64,000 nt of DNA, taken from the NCBI RefSeq assembly GCF_018224615.1, contig NZ_JAGTUK010000001.1, positions 310,001-374,000 of the forward strand, read 5' to 3'. The stretch's first letter is position 1, and each line of letters begins with the position of its first letter. The translations under genes and the position numbers were made by a program. Below are positions 32,530-41,054 of the stretch, one piece after another. This DNA comes from Microbacterium paraoxydans (lineage in GTDB: Bacteria; Actinomycetota; Actinomycetes; Actinomycetales; Microbacteriaceae). The notes below the pieces were generated by a model, which ran no database searches, had not been told where the DNA came from, and saw only the letters and a list, made by a program, of their open reading frames with translations.

Positions 32530-34133
32530 CCCTTCCCGTCGCACCCAAGCCCGCCCTCCGCCGCTTCCAGCAGGCCCGCTGGGACGAGCCGATCGTCTTC
32601 GAGCTGTCCACCCCTGGCGAGCGCGGCGTGCTCGTCTCCGCCGTGGAGCCCGGCGTGCGCGCCGAGGTGGGCGACGTGGTCGCCGTGCTTCCCGACGCGC
32701 TGCGCCGCCCGGCCCCGCCCGCGCTGCCCGAGATGGGGCAGATGCGGGTGCTGAAGCACTACCTCCGCCTGTCGCAGGAGAACCTCGGTGCCGACTTCAA
32801 CGTCGACATCGGGCAGGGCACCTGCACCATGAAGTACGCCCCGAAGATCAACGACCAGCTCGCCGGCACTCCGCAACTGACCGCGATGCACCCGCATCAG
32901 GACCCCGCCGATGCGCAGGGCGTGCTGGAGATCGTGTGGCGCCTGGAGCGGATGCTCGCGGAGATCTCCGGCATGGACGAGGTGTCGCTGCACACGCAGG
33001 GCGGCTCGGCGGCCATCTGGTCCAACATCGCGATGATCCGCGCCTACCACGAGGCCAACGGCGAGGCCGAGCAGCGCCGCGAGGTCATCACGACGATCTT
33101 CAGCCACCCGTCGAACGCCGCCGCCGCCAAGGCCGCCGGGTACGAGGTCATCACGGTGTACCCCGACGCCGACGGCTACCCCTCGCTCGACGCACTGCAG
33201 GCCGCGCTCTCGCCCCGCACGGCCGCGATCATGGTGACCAACCCGGAGGACACCGGCATCTACAATCCGGCGATCCGGGAGTGGGTCGACGCCGCGCACG
33301 CCGTGGGCGCCCTCGCGTCGTACGACCAGGCCAACGCGAACGGCATCCTCGGGATCACGAGGGCCCGCGACGCCGGCTTCGACGTGTGCCACTTCAACCT
33401 GCACAAGACCTTCGGCACGCCCCACGGCTGCGGCGGGCCGGGCTCGGGCGCCAACGCCGTGAGCGCCGCGCTCGCGCCGTTCCTGCCGGGGCCGCGCGTG
33501 GTGCGCGCCGACGACGGGACGTTCGCCGTGGCGGAGGCCGGGCCGCAGTCGATCGGCGCGGTCGGACCGTTCTTCGGCGTGATCCCCGCGCTCGTCAAGG
33601 CCTACTCGTGGATCATGGCGCTCGGCGCGGACGGGCTGCTGGCCGCCGCCGAGACCGCCGTGCTCAACAACAACTACCTGATGGCGAAGGTGCTCGCGAT
33701 CCCCGGGGCCTCGGCGCCGTACGCGACCGGCCGCCGTCGCATCGAGCAGGTGCGCTACTCGTGGGAGGAGCTGCACCGCGAGACCGGTGTCACGTCGGAG
33801 GAGATCGGCGTGCGGATGACCGACTTCGGCATGCACTACTGGACGAGCCACCACCCCTACGTGGTGCCGCAGCCGTTCACGCTGGAGCCGACCGAGTCGT
33901 ACTCGATGGCCGAGCTCGACGAATACGCCGCGACGCTGGCCGAGGTCGCGCGCGAGGCCAGGGAGACGCCGGAGGTCGTGCGCACCGCCCCCCACAACCA
34001 GACCGTGCACCACACGCACCACGACGACCTCGACGACCCGGAGCGGTGGGCCATCACGTGGCGCGCCTACCGTCGCAAGTACCCGTCGGCGGGCGCGGGG
34101 CAGAGCGTCGCCGCGGAGGCCGCCGCGTCGTGA
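32526..34133 (+). CDS. GcvPB-like PLP enzyme subunit, diverged
   Basis: A 535-residue partner of the preceding gene. It keeps the PLP lysine motif NLHKTFGTPHG and CTMKYAPKIN, so cofactor binding is expected. Canonical motifs are altered: FYPLGSCTMKYNP-type sequence is FNVDIGQGTCTMKY, and the QPAAGAHGE loop is LHTQGGSAAIWSN. The His-rich end (HNQTVHHTHHDDL) is usual for the family. The GTG at 32526 overlaps the GcvPA stop (GTGA). Loss of loops that contact the glycine/H-protein site argues for another amine substrate or an H-protein-free reaction. Confidence 0.8.
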   Translation: MTLPVAPKPALRRFQQARWDEPIVFELSTPGERGVLVSAVEPGVRAEVGDVVAVLPDALRRPAPPALPEMGQMRVLKHYLRLSQENLGADFNVDIGQGTCTMKYAPKINDQLAGTPQLTAMHPHQDPADAQGVLEIVWRLERMLAEISGMDEVSLHTQGGSAAIWSNIAMIRAYHEANGEAEQRREVITTIFSHPSNAAAAKAAGYEVITVYPDADGYPSLDALQAALSPRTAAIMVTNPEDTGIYNPAIREWVDAAHAVGALASYDQANANGILGITRARDAGFDVCHFNLHKTFGTPHGCGGPGSGANAVSAALAPFLPGPRVVRADDGTFAVAEAGPQSIGAVGPFFGVIPALVKAYSWIMALGADGLLAAAETAVLNNNYLMAKVLAIPGASAPYATGRRRIEQVRYSWEELHRETGVTSEEIGVRMTDFGMHYWTSHHPYVVPQPFTLEPTESYSMAELDEYAATLAEVAREARETPEVVRTAPHNQTVHHTHHDDLDDPERWAITWRAYRRKYPSAGAGQSVAAEAAAS

Positions 34134-35290
34134 TCGGACTCGTCGTCAACCCGGTCGCCGGTGTCGGCGGGCCCGCGGGGCTCGCGGGCTCGGACGGCAC
34201 AGCGGTGCAGCGCCGCGCGGTCGAGCGCGGGGCCGCGTCGCGCGCGGGGGAGCGGGCCGTGCTCGCCCTCGCGACCCTGGCGGCGCGGCACCCGGGGCTT
34301 GAGGTCGTGACGGCCGCGGGGCTCATGGGCGCCGAGGCCGTGCGCGCGGCGGGGCTCGTGCCGCGCGTGGTGTGGCCGGACCGCCCGGCGAGCGACCACG
34401 ACGACGACCGTGCGACGGACGCCGACGACACGACGCGGGCGGTGGCGGCCCTGGCGAGGGCCGGGGTGGAGCTGATCCTCGTGGTCGGCGGAGACGGCAC
34501 CCTCCGCGACGCCTGCGCCGGACTCGCCGGGCTCGGGGTGCCGGTGCCCGCGGTGCTCGGCGTGCCGGCCGGGGTGAAGATGTATTCGCCCGTGTTCGCG
34601 GTGAGCCCCCGTTCCGCTGGCGCGGTCGCCGCCGACTGGATCGACCACGGCGGACTGCCCGCCGCCGAGCGGGAGGTGCTCGACATCGATGAGTCGGCGC
34701 TGCGCCACGCGCGGGTCGAGCCCACGCTGTACGGGATGCTGCGCGTTCCCTTCCGCACCGGACGCACGCAGGCGCGCAAGGCGGCCACCCCCGCGTCGGA
34801 GTTCGCCGCGGTGCAGGCTGCCGCCCGGGGCGCCGTCGCCCGCCTGCGCCCGGGCGTGCGGTACCTGCTGGGCCCCGGCGGCACGACCGCGGAGGTCGCG
34901 CGGCAGCTCGGCTTGGAGACCACACCGCTCGGCGTGGACGTGGTGCTCGACGGTGTCGTCGTGGCCCGCGGCGCGAGCGAGCAGGAGCTCCTCGCCGAGG
35001 TGGCCCGGGGTCCCGCGCAGGCGGTGGTGACCGTGATCGGCGGGCAGGGCTTCCTGCTCGGCCGCGGCAACCAGCAGCTCTCCGCGGCCGTGCTCCGGGC
35101 GCTCGGCGACGACCCGCTGCTCGTGGTCGCCCCGGAGCAGAAGCTGCTCGACCTCCACGGCCGCCCGCTGATCGTCGACACCGGCGACCCCGAGCTGGAC
35201 GCGCGACTGCGCGGTCACGTCCGCGTGGTGACCGGCGTCGCCACCCACAGCCTGTACCCCGTCTCCGCCCCCGAGCTCACGCTCGCCTGA
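34130..35290 (+). CDS. AcoX-type NAD-kinase-fold protein
   Basis: A 386-residue protein of the COG3199/AcoX group, related to NAD kinases. VGGDGTLRDA is the NAD-kinase GGDGT motif and LGVPAGVKMYSPVFAVSP is the following family loop. RYLLGPGGTTAEVA and TVIGGQGFLLGRGNQQLS continue the second domain. These proteins are annotated as polyphosphate/ATP-dependent NAD kinases or acetoin-catabolism protein X; enzymatic proof is poor. The GTG at 34130 overlaps the GcvPB stop (GTGA). A role in making NADPH for the next enzyme is possible. Confidence 0.8.
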   Translation: MIGLVVNPVAGVGGPAGLAGSDGTAVQRRAVERGAASRAGERAVLALATLAARHPGLEVVTAAGLMGAEAVRAAGLVPRVVWPDRPASDHDDDRATDADDTTRAVAALARAGVELILVVGGDGTLRDACAGLAGLGVPVPAVLGVPAGVKMYSPVFAVSPRSAGAVAADWIDHGGLPAAEREVLDIDESALRHARVEPTLYGMLRVPFRTGRTQARKAATPASEFAAVQAAARGAVARLRPGVRYLLGPGGTTAEVARQLGLETTPLGVDVVLDGVVVARGASEQELLAEVARGPAQAVVTVIGGQGFLLGRGNQQLSAAVLRALGDDPLLVVAPEQKLLDLHGRPLIVDTGDPELDARLRGHVRVVTGVATHSLYPVSAPELTLA

Positions 35291-35305
35291 CCCGAAAGGA
35301 CCCCC

Positions 35306-36064
35306 ATGCGACTCTCGAACAAGAACGCCATCGTCACCGGAGGCGCCGGCGGCATCGGCCGTGCCACCTCGCTCGCGCTCGCCGCCGAGGGGGCAGCGGT
35401 CGCCGTGGTCGATCTGAACGCCGAGGCCGCCGAGGCCGTGGCGGCCGAGATCCGCGCGGCCGGTGGGCGTGCCGTGGCCGTCACCGCCGACGTGTCGCAG
35501 GAGCCGGACATCGAGCGGGTCGTCGCCACGACGGTCGCCGAGTTCGGCGGCGTCGACGTGGTGTTCAACAACGCCGGCATCATCCGCCGGCAGACCGCGG
35601 TCGAGATCGACGTGGACGAGTGGGACCTGGTGTTCGGCGTGAACGTGCGCTCCATTTTCCTCATGTGCAAGCACGTCGTGCCGATCATGGAGGCCGCGGG
35701 CGGCGGGTCGATCATCAACACCGGTTCGGGCTGGGGCCTCAAGGGCGGCGGGCGGGCGCTGTCCTACTGCGCCTCCAAGGGTGCCGTGGTGAACATGACC
35801 CGCGCGCTCGCGATCGACCACGGGCCCGCCGGCATCCGCGTGAACTCGGTCAACCCGGGCGACGTCAACACGGGGATGCTGCGGGAGGAGGCGCGACAGC
35901 TGGCGCAGGACACGAGCTCCTTCCTCGCCGAGGCCGCCGACCGCCCGCTGCGGCGCATGGGCGAGCCGGCCGAGGTCGCGCAGGCCGTGGTGTGGCTCGC
36001 GAGCGACGACTCCTCCTACGTCACGGGCTCGGCGCTGGTCGTCGACGGCGGCGGCATCGCCTGA
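35306..36064 (+). CDS. Short-chain dehydrogenase
   Basis: A 252-residue classical SDR. The cofactor loop is TGGAGGIG near residue 12. VVDLNAEAAEA carries the Asp that favours NAD. NNAGIIRR follows, with the catalytic Ser in NTGSGWG and YCASK supplying Tyr and Lys. Ends with VDGGGIA as is usual. It begins 15 bases after the AcoX-like gene with an AAAGGA site, as the last gene of the arm. Close relatives oxidise sugars or sugar alcohols; here the substrate is presumably an intermediate of this pathway. Confidence 0.9.
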   Translation: MRLSNKNAIVTGGAGGIGRATSLALAAEGAAVAVVDLNAEAAEAVAAEIRAAGGRAVAVTADVSQEPDIERVVATTVAEFGGVDVVFNNAGIIRRQTAVEIDVDEWDLVFGVNVRSIFLMCKHVVPIMEAAGGGSIINTGSGWGLKGGGRALSYCASKGAVVNMTRALAIDHGPAGIRVNSVNPGDVNTGMLREEARQLAQDTSSFLAEAADRPLRRMGEPAEVAQAVVWLASDDSSYVTGSALVVDGGGIA

Positions 36065-36128
36065 GCCGCGGGCGGTCGCGCCGGGGGAGCGGGGTCGGCA
36101 CCCAGGAGTCTCGCGTAAAATCGGCCCA

Positions 36129-37646
36129 ATGACCGATGCCCCCGACGCCACCCCCGACCTGGGCCCCGGCATCGACCCCGACGACCTCGCCACCACGCTC
36201 CGCGTGCTGCGCGAACTGCACCTGATCGACAACGAGCACCCCGACTTCGTGGCCGTGCGCCAGGCGACCGCGGCGATGTTCAAAGACGTCAAGCGCGTGC
36301 GCCGCAAGCAGATCCGCGACGCGATCGCCGAGGCCGACAAGGCCGTGGTGGCCCGCACCGCGACGGGCGCTCCCGACCGCATCGACGACGAGACCCGCGG
36401 CAACGACCTCTCCTCGAGCGTGGTGGACGCCCCGATCGCCGGCGAGCTGCTCAAGCCACGCAACTGCTACATCTGCAAGCAGCCGTACACCCTGGTCGAC
36501 GCGTTCTACCACCAGCTGTGCCCGGACTGCGCACGCTTCAGCCACGGCAAGCGCAACGCCCGCACCGACCTCACGGGCAAGCGCGCCCTGCTCACGGGCG
36601 GGCGCGCGAAGATCGGCATGCACATCGCGCTGCGGCTGCTGCGCGACGGCGCCCACACGACCATCACGACGCGGTTCCCGCGCGACGCGGTGCGCCGCTT
36701 CTCGGCTCTGCCCGATGCGGGCGACTGGCTGCACCGGCTGCGCGTGGTGGGCATCGACCTGCGCGACCCCGCCCAGGTGATCGGGCTCGCCGACTCGGTC
36801 GCAGCGCAGGGGCCGCTCGACATCCTGATCAACAACGCCGCGCAGACCGTCCGCCGCTCCCCCGGGGCGTACTCGCTTCTCGCGGACGCCGAGCTGCAGC
36901 CGCTGCCCGACGGCCCGCTGCCCGAGATGGAGACGTTCGGGCACACCGCCGACCCCCACCCGCAGGCGCTGCAGGCCTCGGTCGATGCGCACCCGCTGCT
37001 GTCGGTCGCGGCGCTCGGTGGCACGGTCGCGGAGCAGGGCGGACAGGCGCTCACGGCGGAAGACCTGGCGCGCCTGGCGATGGCCCCCGGGTCGTCGTCG
37101 CTGGAGAAGCACGCCGACGGCACCGCGATCGACGCGGGCGGCCTCGTGCCCGACGTGAACCGCGTCAACAGCTGGGTGCAGTCGGTCGATCAGGTCGATC
37201 CGCTGGAGATGCTCGAGGTGCAGCTGGCGAACACGACCGCGCCGTTCCTGCTGATCAGTCGGCTGCGCGCATCGATGGCCGCGTCCTCGGCGCACCGGAA
37301 GTACGTGGTGAACGTGTCGGCGATGGAGGGGCAGTTCTCGCGCCGTTACAAGGGCCCCGGTCACCCGCACACCAACATGGCCAAGGCCGCGCTGAACATG
37401 CTGACGCGCACGAGTGCGGGCGAGATGCTGGAGAAGGACGGCATCCTCATGACCGCCGTCGACACCGGGTGGATCACCGACGAGCGTCCGCACTACACGA
37501 AGGTGCGGCTGGCGGAGGAAGGCTTCCACGCCCCGCTCGACCTGGTCGACGGTGCCGCGCGCGTGTACGACCCGATCGTGCGCGGCGAGGCGGGCGAGGA
37601 CATCTACGGCGTCTTCCTGAAGGACTACCGGCCCAGCCCCTGGTGA
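36129..37646 (+). CDS. Zinc-ribbon SDR-family oxidoreductase
   Basis: A 505-residue protein. Residues 1-100 are a helical leader with conserved LRELHLIDNEHPDFVAVRQA. A zinc ribbon follows: CYIC at 113-116 and CPDC at 131-134. An SDR-like Rossmann domain follows, with TGGRAKIGMHIALRLLRDG (156-) and NNAAQTV as the NNAG equivalent; the catalytic region is NVSAMEGQFSRRYKGPGHPH with AKAALNML, so the usual YxxxK is replaced by a differently placed Tyr-Lys pair. An insertion of about 100 residues (LLADAELQPLPDGPLPEMET onward) is family-specific. Similar fusions occur in plants and bacteria; the function is unknown. Confidence 0.75.
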   Translation: MTDAPDATPDLGPGIDPDDLATTLRVLRELHLIDNEHPDFVAVRQATAAMFKDVKRVRRKQIRDAIAEADKAVVARTATGAPDRIDDETRGNDLSSSVVDAPIAGELLKPRNCYICKQPYTLVDAFYHQLCPDCARFSHGKRNARTDLTGKRALLTGGRAKIGMHIALRLLRDGAHTTITTRFPRDAVRRFSALPDAGDWLHRLRVVGIDLRDPAQVIGLADSVAAQGPLDILINNAAQTVRRSPGAYSLLADAELQPLPDGPLPEMETFGHTADPHPQALQASVDAHPLLSVAALGGTVAEQGGQALTAEDLARLAMAPGSSSLEKHADGTAIDAGGLVPDVNRVNSWVQSVDQVDPLEMLEVQLANTTAPFLLISRLRASMAASSAHRKYVVNVSAMEGQFSRRYKGPGHPHTNMAKAALNMLTRTSAGEMLEKDGILMTAVDTGWITDERPHYTKVRLAEEGFHAPLDLVDGAARVYDPIVRGEAGEDIYGVFLKDYRPSPW

Positions 37647-37650
37647 CGCG

Positions 37651-38070
37651 TCAGGCCCAGATGTCGGCGAGGGCGACCGGGGCGCTCGTGACCGTGCCGT
37701 ACCCGGAGACGACGGCGACCGCGCGGATCTGCGAGTATGCGGCGATCACGACCCGGGGAAGCGTGCTCGCGAAGTAGCCGGACGAGTTGGTCGACTGGCC
37801 CGTGTAGATGGCCTCCCACCCGGCGCCGGTGTCGCCCTGGAAGTCGAAGGGCTGCGTGAGGTCGCCTGCGCCGCTGCGGGAGAAGGTGACCGTCCCCCAC
37901 GCGTAGTCCTGGTCGAGGGCGAAGGCGTTCAGGGCCAGCTCCGGGGTGCCGAGCGAGGCGGCCGCCGCGGGGGTCGCGGTGGAGAACGCGATGACCGGTG
38001 TGACCCACGCGGCGTGGATCATCGTCCGGCGTGACATGACACCGCGTGCGGGCGGCTCCTCGGTGGTCAT
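37651..38070 (-). CDS. Tat-exported hypothetical protein
   Basis: A 139-residue secreted protein. SRRTMIHAAWVTPVIAFSTA has the twin-Arg and weakly hydrophobic core of a Tat signal, with cleavage likely after TPAAAAS. The mature part is Thr/Ser-rich with strand-like character (YAWGTVTFSRSGAGDL) and no cysteine. No family is recognised. It starts nine bases after the HxlR gene, so the two are probably transcribed together, and it is four bases from the convergent zinc-ribbon SDR gene. The start ATG lacks a clear ribosome site, so the coupling to HxlR may matter. Confidence 0.65.
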   Translation of the reverse strand: MTTEEPPARGVMSRRTMIHAAWVTPVIAFSTATPAAAASLGTPELALNAFALDQDYAWGTVTFSRSGAGDLTQPFDFQGDTGAGWEAIYTGQSTNSSGYFASTLPRVVIAAYSQIRAVAVVSGYGTVTSAPVALADIWA

Positions 38071-38079
38071 GTCGAAAGA

Positions 38080-38418
38080 CTAGCGGGCGGGGGTGCCGAG
38101 GTTGGCGGAGGCCCAGCGGCCGAGGTCGTCGAGGATCGGCAGGAGCCCGGTGCCGCTGGCGGTGAGTGCGTAGGAGACCGCGATCGGGGGACCGGCGTCG
38201 ACGGTGCGCGCCACGAGCCCGGCTTCGGCGAGCTCGGCGAGGCGGTCGGAGAGCACGGTGTCGCTGATGCCGCCGACGGCTCGACGCAGCGTGACGAAGG
38301 TGGCCGGGCCGCCGCCGAGCGCCGAGACGATCATGCCGTTCCATCTTTTCCCGAGCACGCTGAAGGCGAGGGTGACGGCGGCGTCGCACACCTGGCGCTC
38401 TTCGTCGTTCTCGGCCAT
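38080..38418 (-). CDS. HxlR-family transcriptional regulator
   Basis: A 112-residue HxlR winged-helix regulator. VLGKRWNGMIVSAL is the HxlR opening (usually GGKW), LRRAVGGISDTVLSDRLAEL is the recognition helix with the typical IS-xxLSxRL, and the wing ends with VSYALTASG. One Cys (residue 11, VCDAAV) lies in the N-terminal arm, the position used for redox or electrophile sensing in this family. It is divergent from the azoreductase gene, with a dyad between them, and such pairs (as in HypR or YodB systems) respond to quinones or aldehydes. Confidence 0.88.
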   Translation of the reverse strand: MAENDEERQVCDAAVTLAFSVLGKRWNGMIVSALGGGPATFVTLRRAVGGISDTVLSDRLAELAEAGLVARTVDAGPPIAVSYALTASGTGLLPILDDLGRWASANLGTPAR

Positions 38419-38450
38419 GCCCCCATCCTACCCGTGCTACGTTAACCGAT

Positions 38451-38473
38451 GTCGCTCCGAAAAAACTAGCGAC
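38451..38473. promoter_or_regulatory. HxlR operator-like dyad
   Basis: GTCGCT-N11-AGCGAC in the divergent gap between HxlR and azoreductase. The 11-base AT-rich spacer is unusual here. HxlR is the likely ligand; this is inference. Confidence 0.5.
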
Positions 38474-38495
38474 TACGAAAACGAGAGGTAGGCTC

Positions 38496-39152
38496 ATGTC
38501 CCTGTTCCGTCTGGATGCCAGCATCCTTCCCGCGTCGTCTGCCAGCCGCGCGCTCGCCGACCTCGTCGAGGCCGAGTGGACGGCATCCCACCCCGACTCC
38601 ACCGTCACCCGCCGCGACCTGGCCGCCGACCCGGTGCCCGCGACCGCGTGGGCGGACGCCGTCACCGGCGGATTCGTCGACGAAGCCCAGCGCACCCCGG
38701 CGCAGCAGGAGGCCCGTGCGCTCGCGACCCGCTTCGCCGACGAGCTCATCGGCGCCGACGCGCTGCTGTTCGCCGTGCCGCTCTACAACTACGGCGTCTC
38801 GCAGCACTTCAAGACCTGGTTCGACCTCGCCTACACCGACCCCCGCATCGACCCCACCGGCACGGCGCTGAACGGCAAGCCGGCCACCCTCGTCACGGTG
38901 CTCGGCGGCAACTACGCCCCCGGCTCGCCCAAGGAGGGCTGGGACCACTCGACCGGCTGGCTGCGGCGCGTGCTGGAAGACGTGTGGGGGCTCGACCTGC
39001 GCGTCGTGCAGCGTCCGTTCACCCTGGTGGGCGTGAACCCTGCGCTCGACGCGTTCGCCGACACCGCCCGCGAGCTCAAGGAGAACGCCGAGGCCGACGC
39101 CCGCACGTACGGCCGCGAGCTCGCCGCCACCCGCACGCCCCGCGTGGCCTGA
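38496..39152 (+). CDS. FMN-dependent azoreductase/quinone reductase
   Basis: A 218-residue flavodoxin-fold NADH-azoreductase of the AzoR type. The N-terminal RLDASILPASSASRALADLV fits the FMN phosphate loop (SILPxxSxSR). ALLFAVPLYNYGVSQHFKTW is the conserved PMYNF-type motif, and TVLGGNYAPGSPKEGWDHST lines the isoalloxazine ring. Such enzymes detoxify quinones by two-electron reduction; azo dye cleavage is a side activity. Divergent from HxlR, which probably controls it. A purine-rich AGAGGTAGG sits before the ATG. Confidence 0.9.
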   Translation: MSLFRLDASILPASSASRALADLVEAEWTASHPDSTVTRRDLAADPVPATAWADAVTGGFVDEAQRTPAQQEARALATRFADELIGADALLFAVPLYNYGVSQHFKTWFDLAYTDPRIDPTGTALNGKPATLVTVLGGNYAPGSPKEGWDHSTGWLRRVLEDVWGLDLRVVQRPFTLVGVNPALDAFADTARELKENAEADARTYGRELAATRTPRVA

Positions 39153-39162
39153 GCCGCGCGTC

Positions 39163-39195
39163 GTCCGGTCCGGGCCCGTGCGGCGCGGACCGGAC
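39163..39195. terminator. Bidirectional hairpin
   Basis: GTCCGGTCCG (39163-39172) pairs with CGGACCGGAC (39186-39195), loop 13 bases, between the convergent azoreductase and sensor kinase genes. No T tract. Confidence 0.65.
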
Positions 39196-39205
39196 GGCCG
39201 CGACC

Positions 39206-40303
39206 TCAGCCGACCGGCGAGGGCAGTGGCGCGGGGTACGGGAACCACACCGTCACCACCAGGCCGCCGTCTTCCCGCGGTGTGAGCACGAGCGTGCCGC
39301 CGTGCGTCTCGGTGATGCGTTGCACGATCGCCAGCCCGAGCCCCGCGCCGGCGTGGTCGTCGCGCCTGCGCTCGGCGCCGCGCTGGAACGGCTCGACGAG
39401 CGTCGCGACCCTGCTCGGCGACAGCCGTTCGCCCGTGTTCTCCACCACGAGCGCCACCGCGTGCGGCATCGCGTGCGTCCGCACCGCCACGGCACCGCCC
39501 GAGGGAAGGTTGTGCACGATCGCGTTGAGCACCAGGTTCGTGACCAGCTGGGGCAGCAGCGCGCTCGACCCCAGCACGGGCGCCGCGACCCCGCCCACCT
39601 CGAGCGTGACCCCGCGCCGGTCGGCCAGCGGCAGCAGCGCCTCCACCGACCCCTCGGCCAGCAGCGACAGATCCACCAGCTCGCGCGGGAACGTGCGGCG
39701 CTCGGCGCGGCTCAGCAGCAGCAGCGCCTCGGTGAGCTCGATCGCGCGGGTGTTCACCTCGCGCAGCCGCCCGATCAGCTCGTCCACGTCGCGGTCGGGG
39801 TCGTCGCGGGCCACCTCCAGCAGTGTCTGGGAGATCGCGAGCGGGGTGCGCAGCTCGTGCGAGGCGTTCGCGGCGAACCGCTGCTGCTCGGCCACGTGCG
39901 CCTCCAGCTGCTCGAGCATGCCGTCGAACACGTCGGCGAGGTCGCGGAACTCGTCGCGCGGACCCTCCAGCCGCACCCGGTGCGACAACGACCCCTGGGC
40001 CGCGAGCCTTGCCGCGTCGCCGATGCGGTCGAGCGGTGCGAGCATGCGCCCGGCCAGCAGCCACCCGCCGCCGAAGCCGATCCCGAGCAGCGCCAGCATG
40101 ACGGTCGCCGCGACCGGCACGAACGCCCGGATCAGGTCGGACCGGTTCGGCACGCGGATGTCGGCGACGATCTGCACGTCGGGCACGTAGCGCAGCAGGA
40201 ACAGCGCGACGGCGGCGAGCAGCAGCACCCCGGACAGCACCACGATCCCGGCATAGCTGAGCGTGAGCTTGAGCCGGGCGCTCATGCCGCGGCGCCTAGG
40301 CAT
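39206..40303 (-). CDS. Sensor histidine kinase
   Basis: A 365-residue membrane sensor kinase. Helix 1 is at about 14-40, a very short extracytoplasmic loop at 41-60 and helix 2 at 62-85. HAMP runs 86-135. The phospho-acceptor is His149 in NASHELRTPLAISQT. The ATPase has N-box LVTNLVLNAIVHN and G-box GAGLGLAIVQRI. The sensory loop is too small for a ligand domain. ATG 40303 overlaps the response-regulator stop by eight bases; ATG 40285 is an alternative. Its place beside peptidase, racemase and ligase genes suggests a cell-wall signal, as in VanS. Confidence 0.9.
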   Translation of the reverse strand: MPRRRGMSARLKLTLSYAGIVVLSGVLLLAAVALFLLRYVPDVQIVADIRVPNRSDLIRAFVPVAATVMLALLGIGFGGGWLLAGRMLAPLDRIGDAARLAAQGSLSHRVRLEGPRDEFRDLADVFDGMLEQLEAHVAEQQRFAANASHELRTPLAISQTLLEVARDDPDRDVDELIGRLREVNTRAIELTEALLLLSRAERRTFPRELVDLSLLAEGSVEALLPLADRRGVTLEVGGVAAPVLGSSALLPQLVTNLVLNAIVHNLPSGGAVAVRTHAMPHAVALVVENTGERLSPSRVATLVEPFQRGAERRRDDHAGAGLGLAIVQRITETHGGTLVLTPREDGGLVVTVWFPYPAPLPSPVG

Positions 40304-40967
40304 CCGCGTCGGCTCCGATCCGGTACCCCACGCCCGGCACCGTGAGGATGATCGCGGGTTCGCCGAGGCGCTTGCGCAGCGACGACACCGTGATGCGCAC
40401 GGCGTTCGTGAACGGGTCGGCGTTCTCGTCCCACGCCCGCTCCAGCAGCTCCTCGGCGCTCACGACACCGCCCTGCGCGTCGACCAGCACCTCCAGCACG
40501 GCGAACTGCTTGCGCGTGAGCGCCACGTACCGGTCGTCGCGGTACACCTCGCGGCGGAACGGGTCGAGCCGCAGTCCCGCGACCTCCAGCACGGGCGGCC
40601 TCGACCTCTGGCGGCGGCGGTCGAGCGCGCGCAGCCGCAGTACCAGCTCGCGCATCTCGAACGGCTTGGTCAGGTAGTCGTCCGCGCCGATCTCGAACCC
40701 GGTCGCCTTGTCGTCGAGCCGGTCGGCGGCGGTGAGCATGAGGATCGGGATGCCGCTGCCGGAGGCCACGATCCAGCGGGCGATGTCGTCGCCGGAGGGG
40801 CCGGGCACGTCGCGGTCGAGCACGGCGATGTCGTAGGCGTTGATCGTGAGCAGTTCGAGCGCGGTGTCGCCGTCGCCCGCGATGTCGGCGGCGATCGCCT
40901 CCAGGCGCAGCCCGTCGCGGACCGCCTCGGCGAGGTAGGGCTCGTCCTCGACGATCAGCACACGCAT
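40296..40967 (-). CDS. OmpR-family response regulator
   Basis: A 223-residue response regulator. The receiver holds the acidic pair in VEDEP, the phospho-acceptor Asp51 in VLDRDVPGPSG, and Lys101 in LTKPFEM. The DNA-binding winged helix is of the OmpR/PhoB type (VALTRKQFAVLEVLVDAQGG; NAVRITVSSLRKRLGEPAII). The ATG at 40967 gives the usual length. The sensor kinase follows with an eight-base overlap. A dyad CGTATG-N8-CATACG in the divergent gap before the M15 peptidase gene may be its target. Similar in layout to VanR. Confidence 0.92.
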   Translation of the reverse strand: MRVLIVEDEPYLAEAVRDGLRLEAIAADIAGDGDTALELLTINAYDIAVLDRDVPGPSGDDIARWIVASGSGIPILMLTAADRLDDKATGFEIGADDYLTKPFEMRELVLRLRALDRRRQRSRPPVLEVAGLRLDPFRREVYRDDRYVALTRKQFAVLEVLVDAQGGVVSAEELLERAWDENADPFTNAVRITVSSLRKRLGEPAIILTVPGVGYRIGADADA

Positions 40968-41001
40968 GGCTGCGATCCTACGCACCGCGGTATATCGGCG
41001 A

Positions 41002-41021
41002 CGTATGAAAAAGCGCATACG
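41002..41021. promoter_or_regulatory. Dyad in the regulator/peptidase divergent gap
   Basis: CGTATG-AAAAAGCG-CATACG, a perfect 6-8-6 inverted repeat 34 bases before the M15 peptidase ATG and 35 bases upstream of the response-regulator ATG. A binding site for the regulator is likely but unproven. Confidence 0.55.
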
Positions 41022-41054
41022 CCCCGGCAACCGCGCCCCTCCTTCACTGGAGGC

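Noticed and set aside
31150..34133. Ordinary glycine cleavage system P-protein
   Set aside because: Conserved motifs are altered, no gcvH or gcvT is nearby, and control is by a sugar-type GntR. Kept as GcvP-like only.
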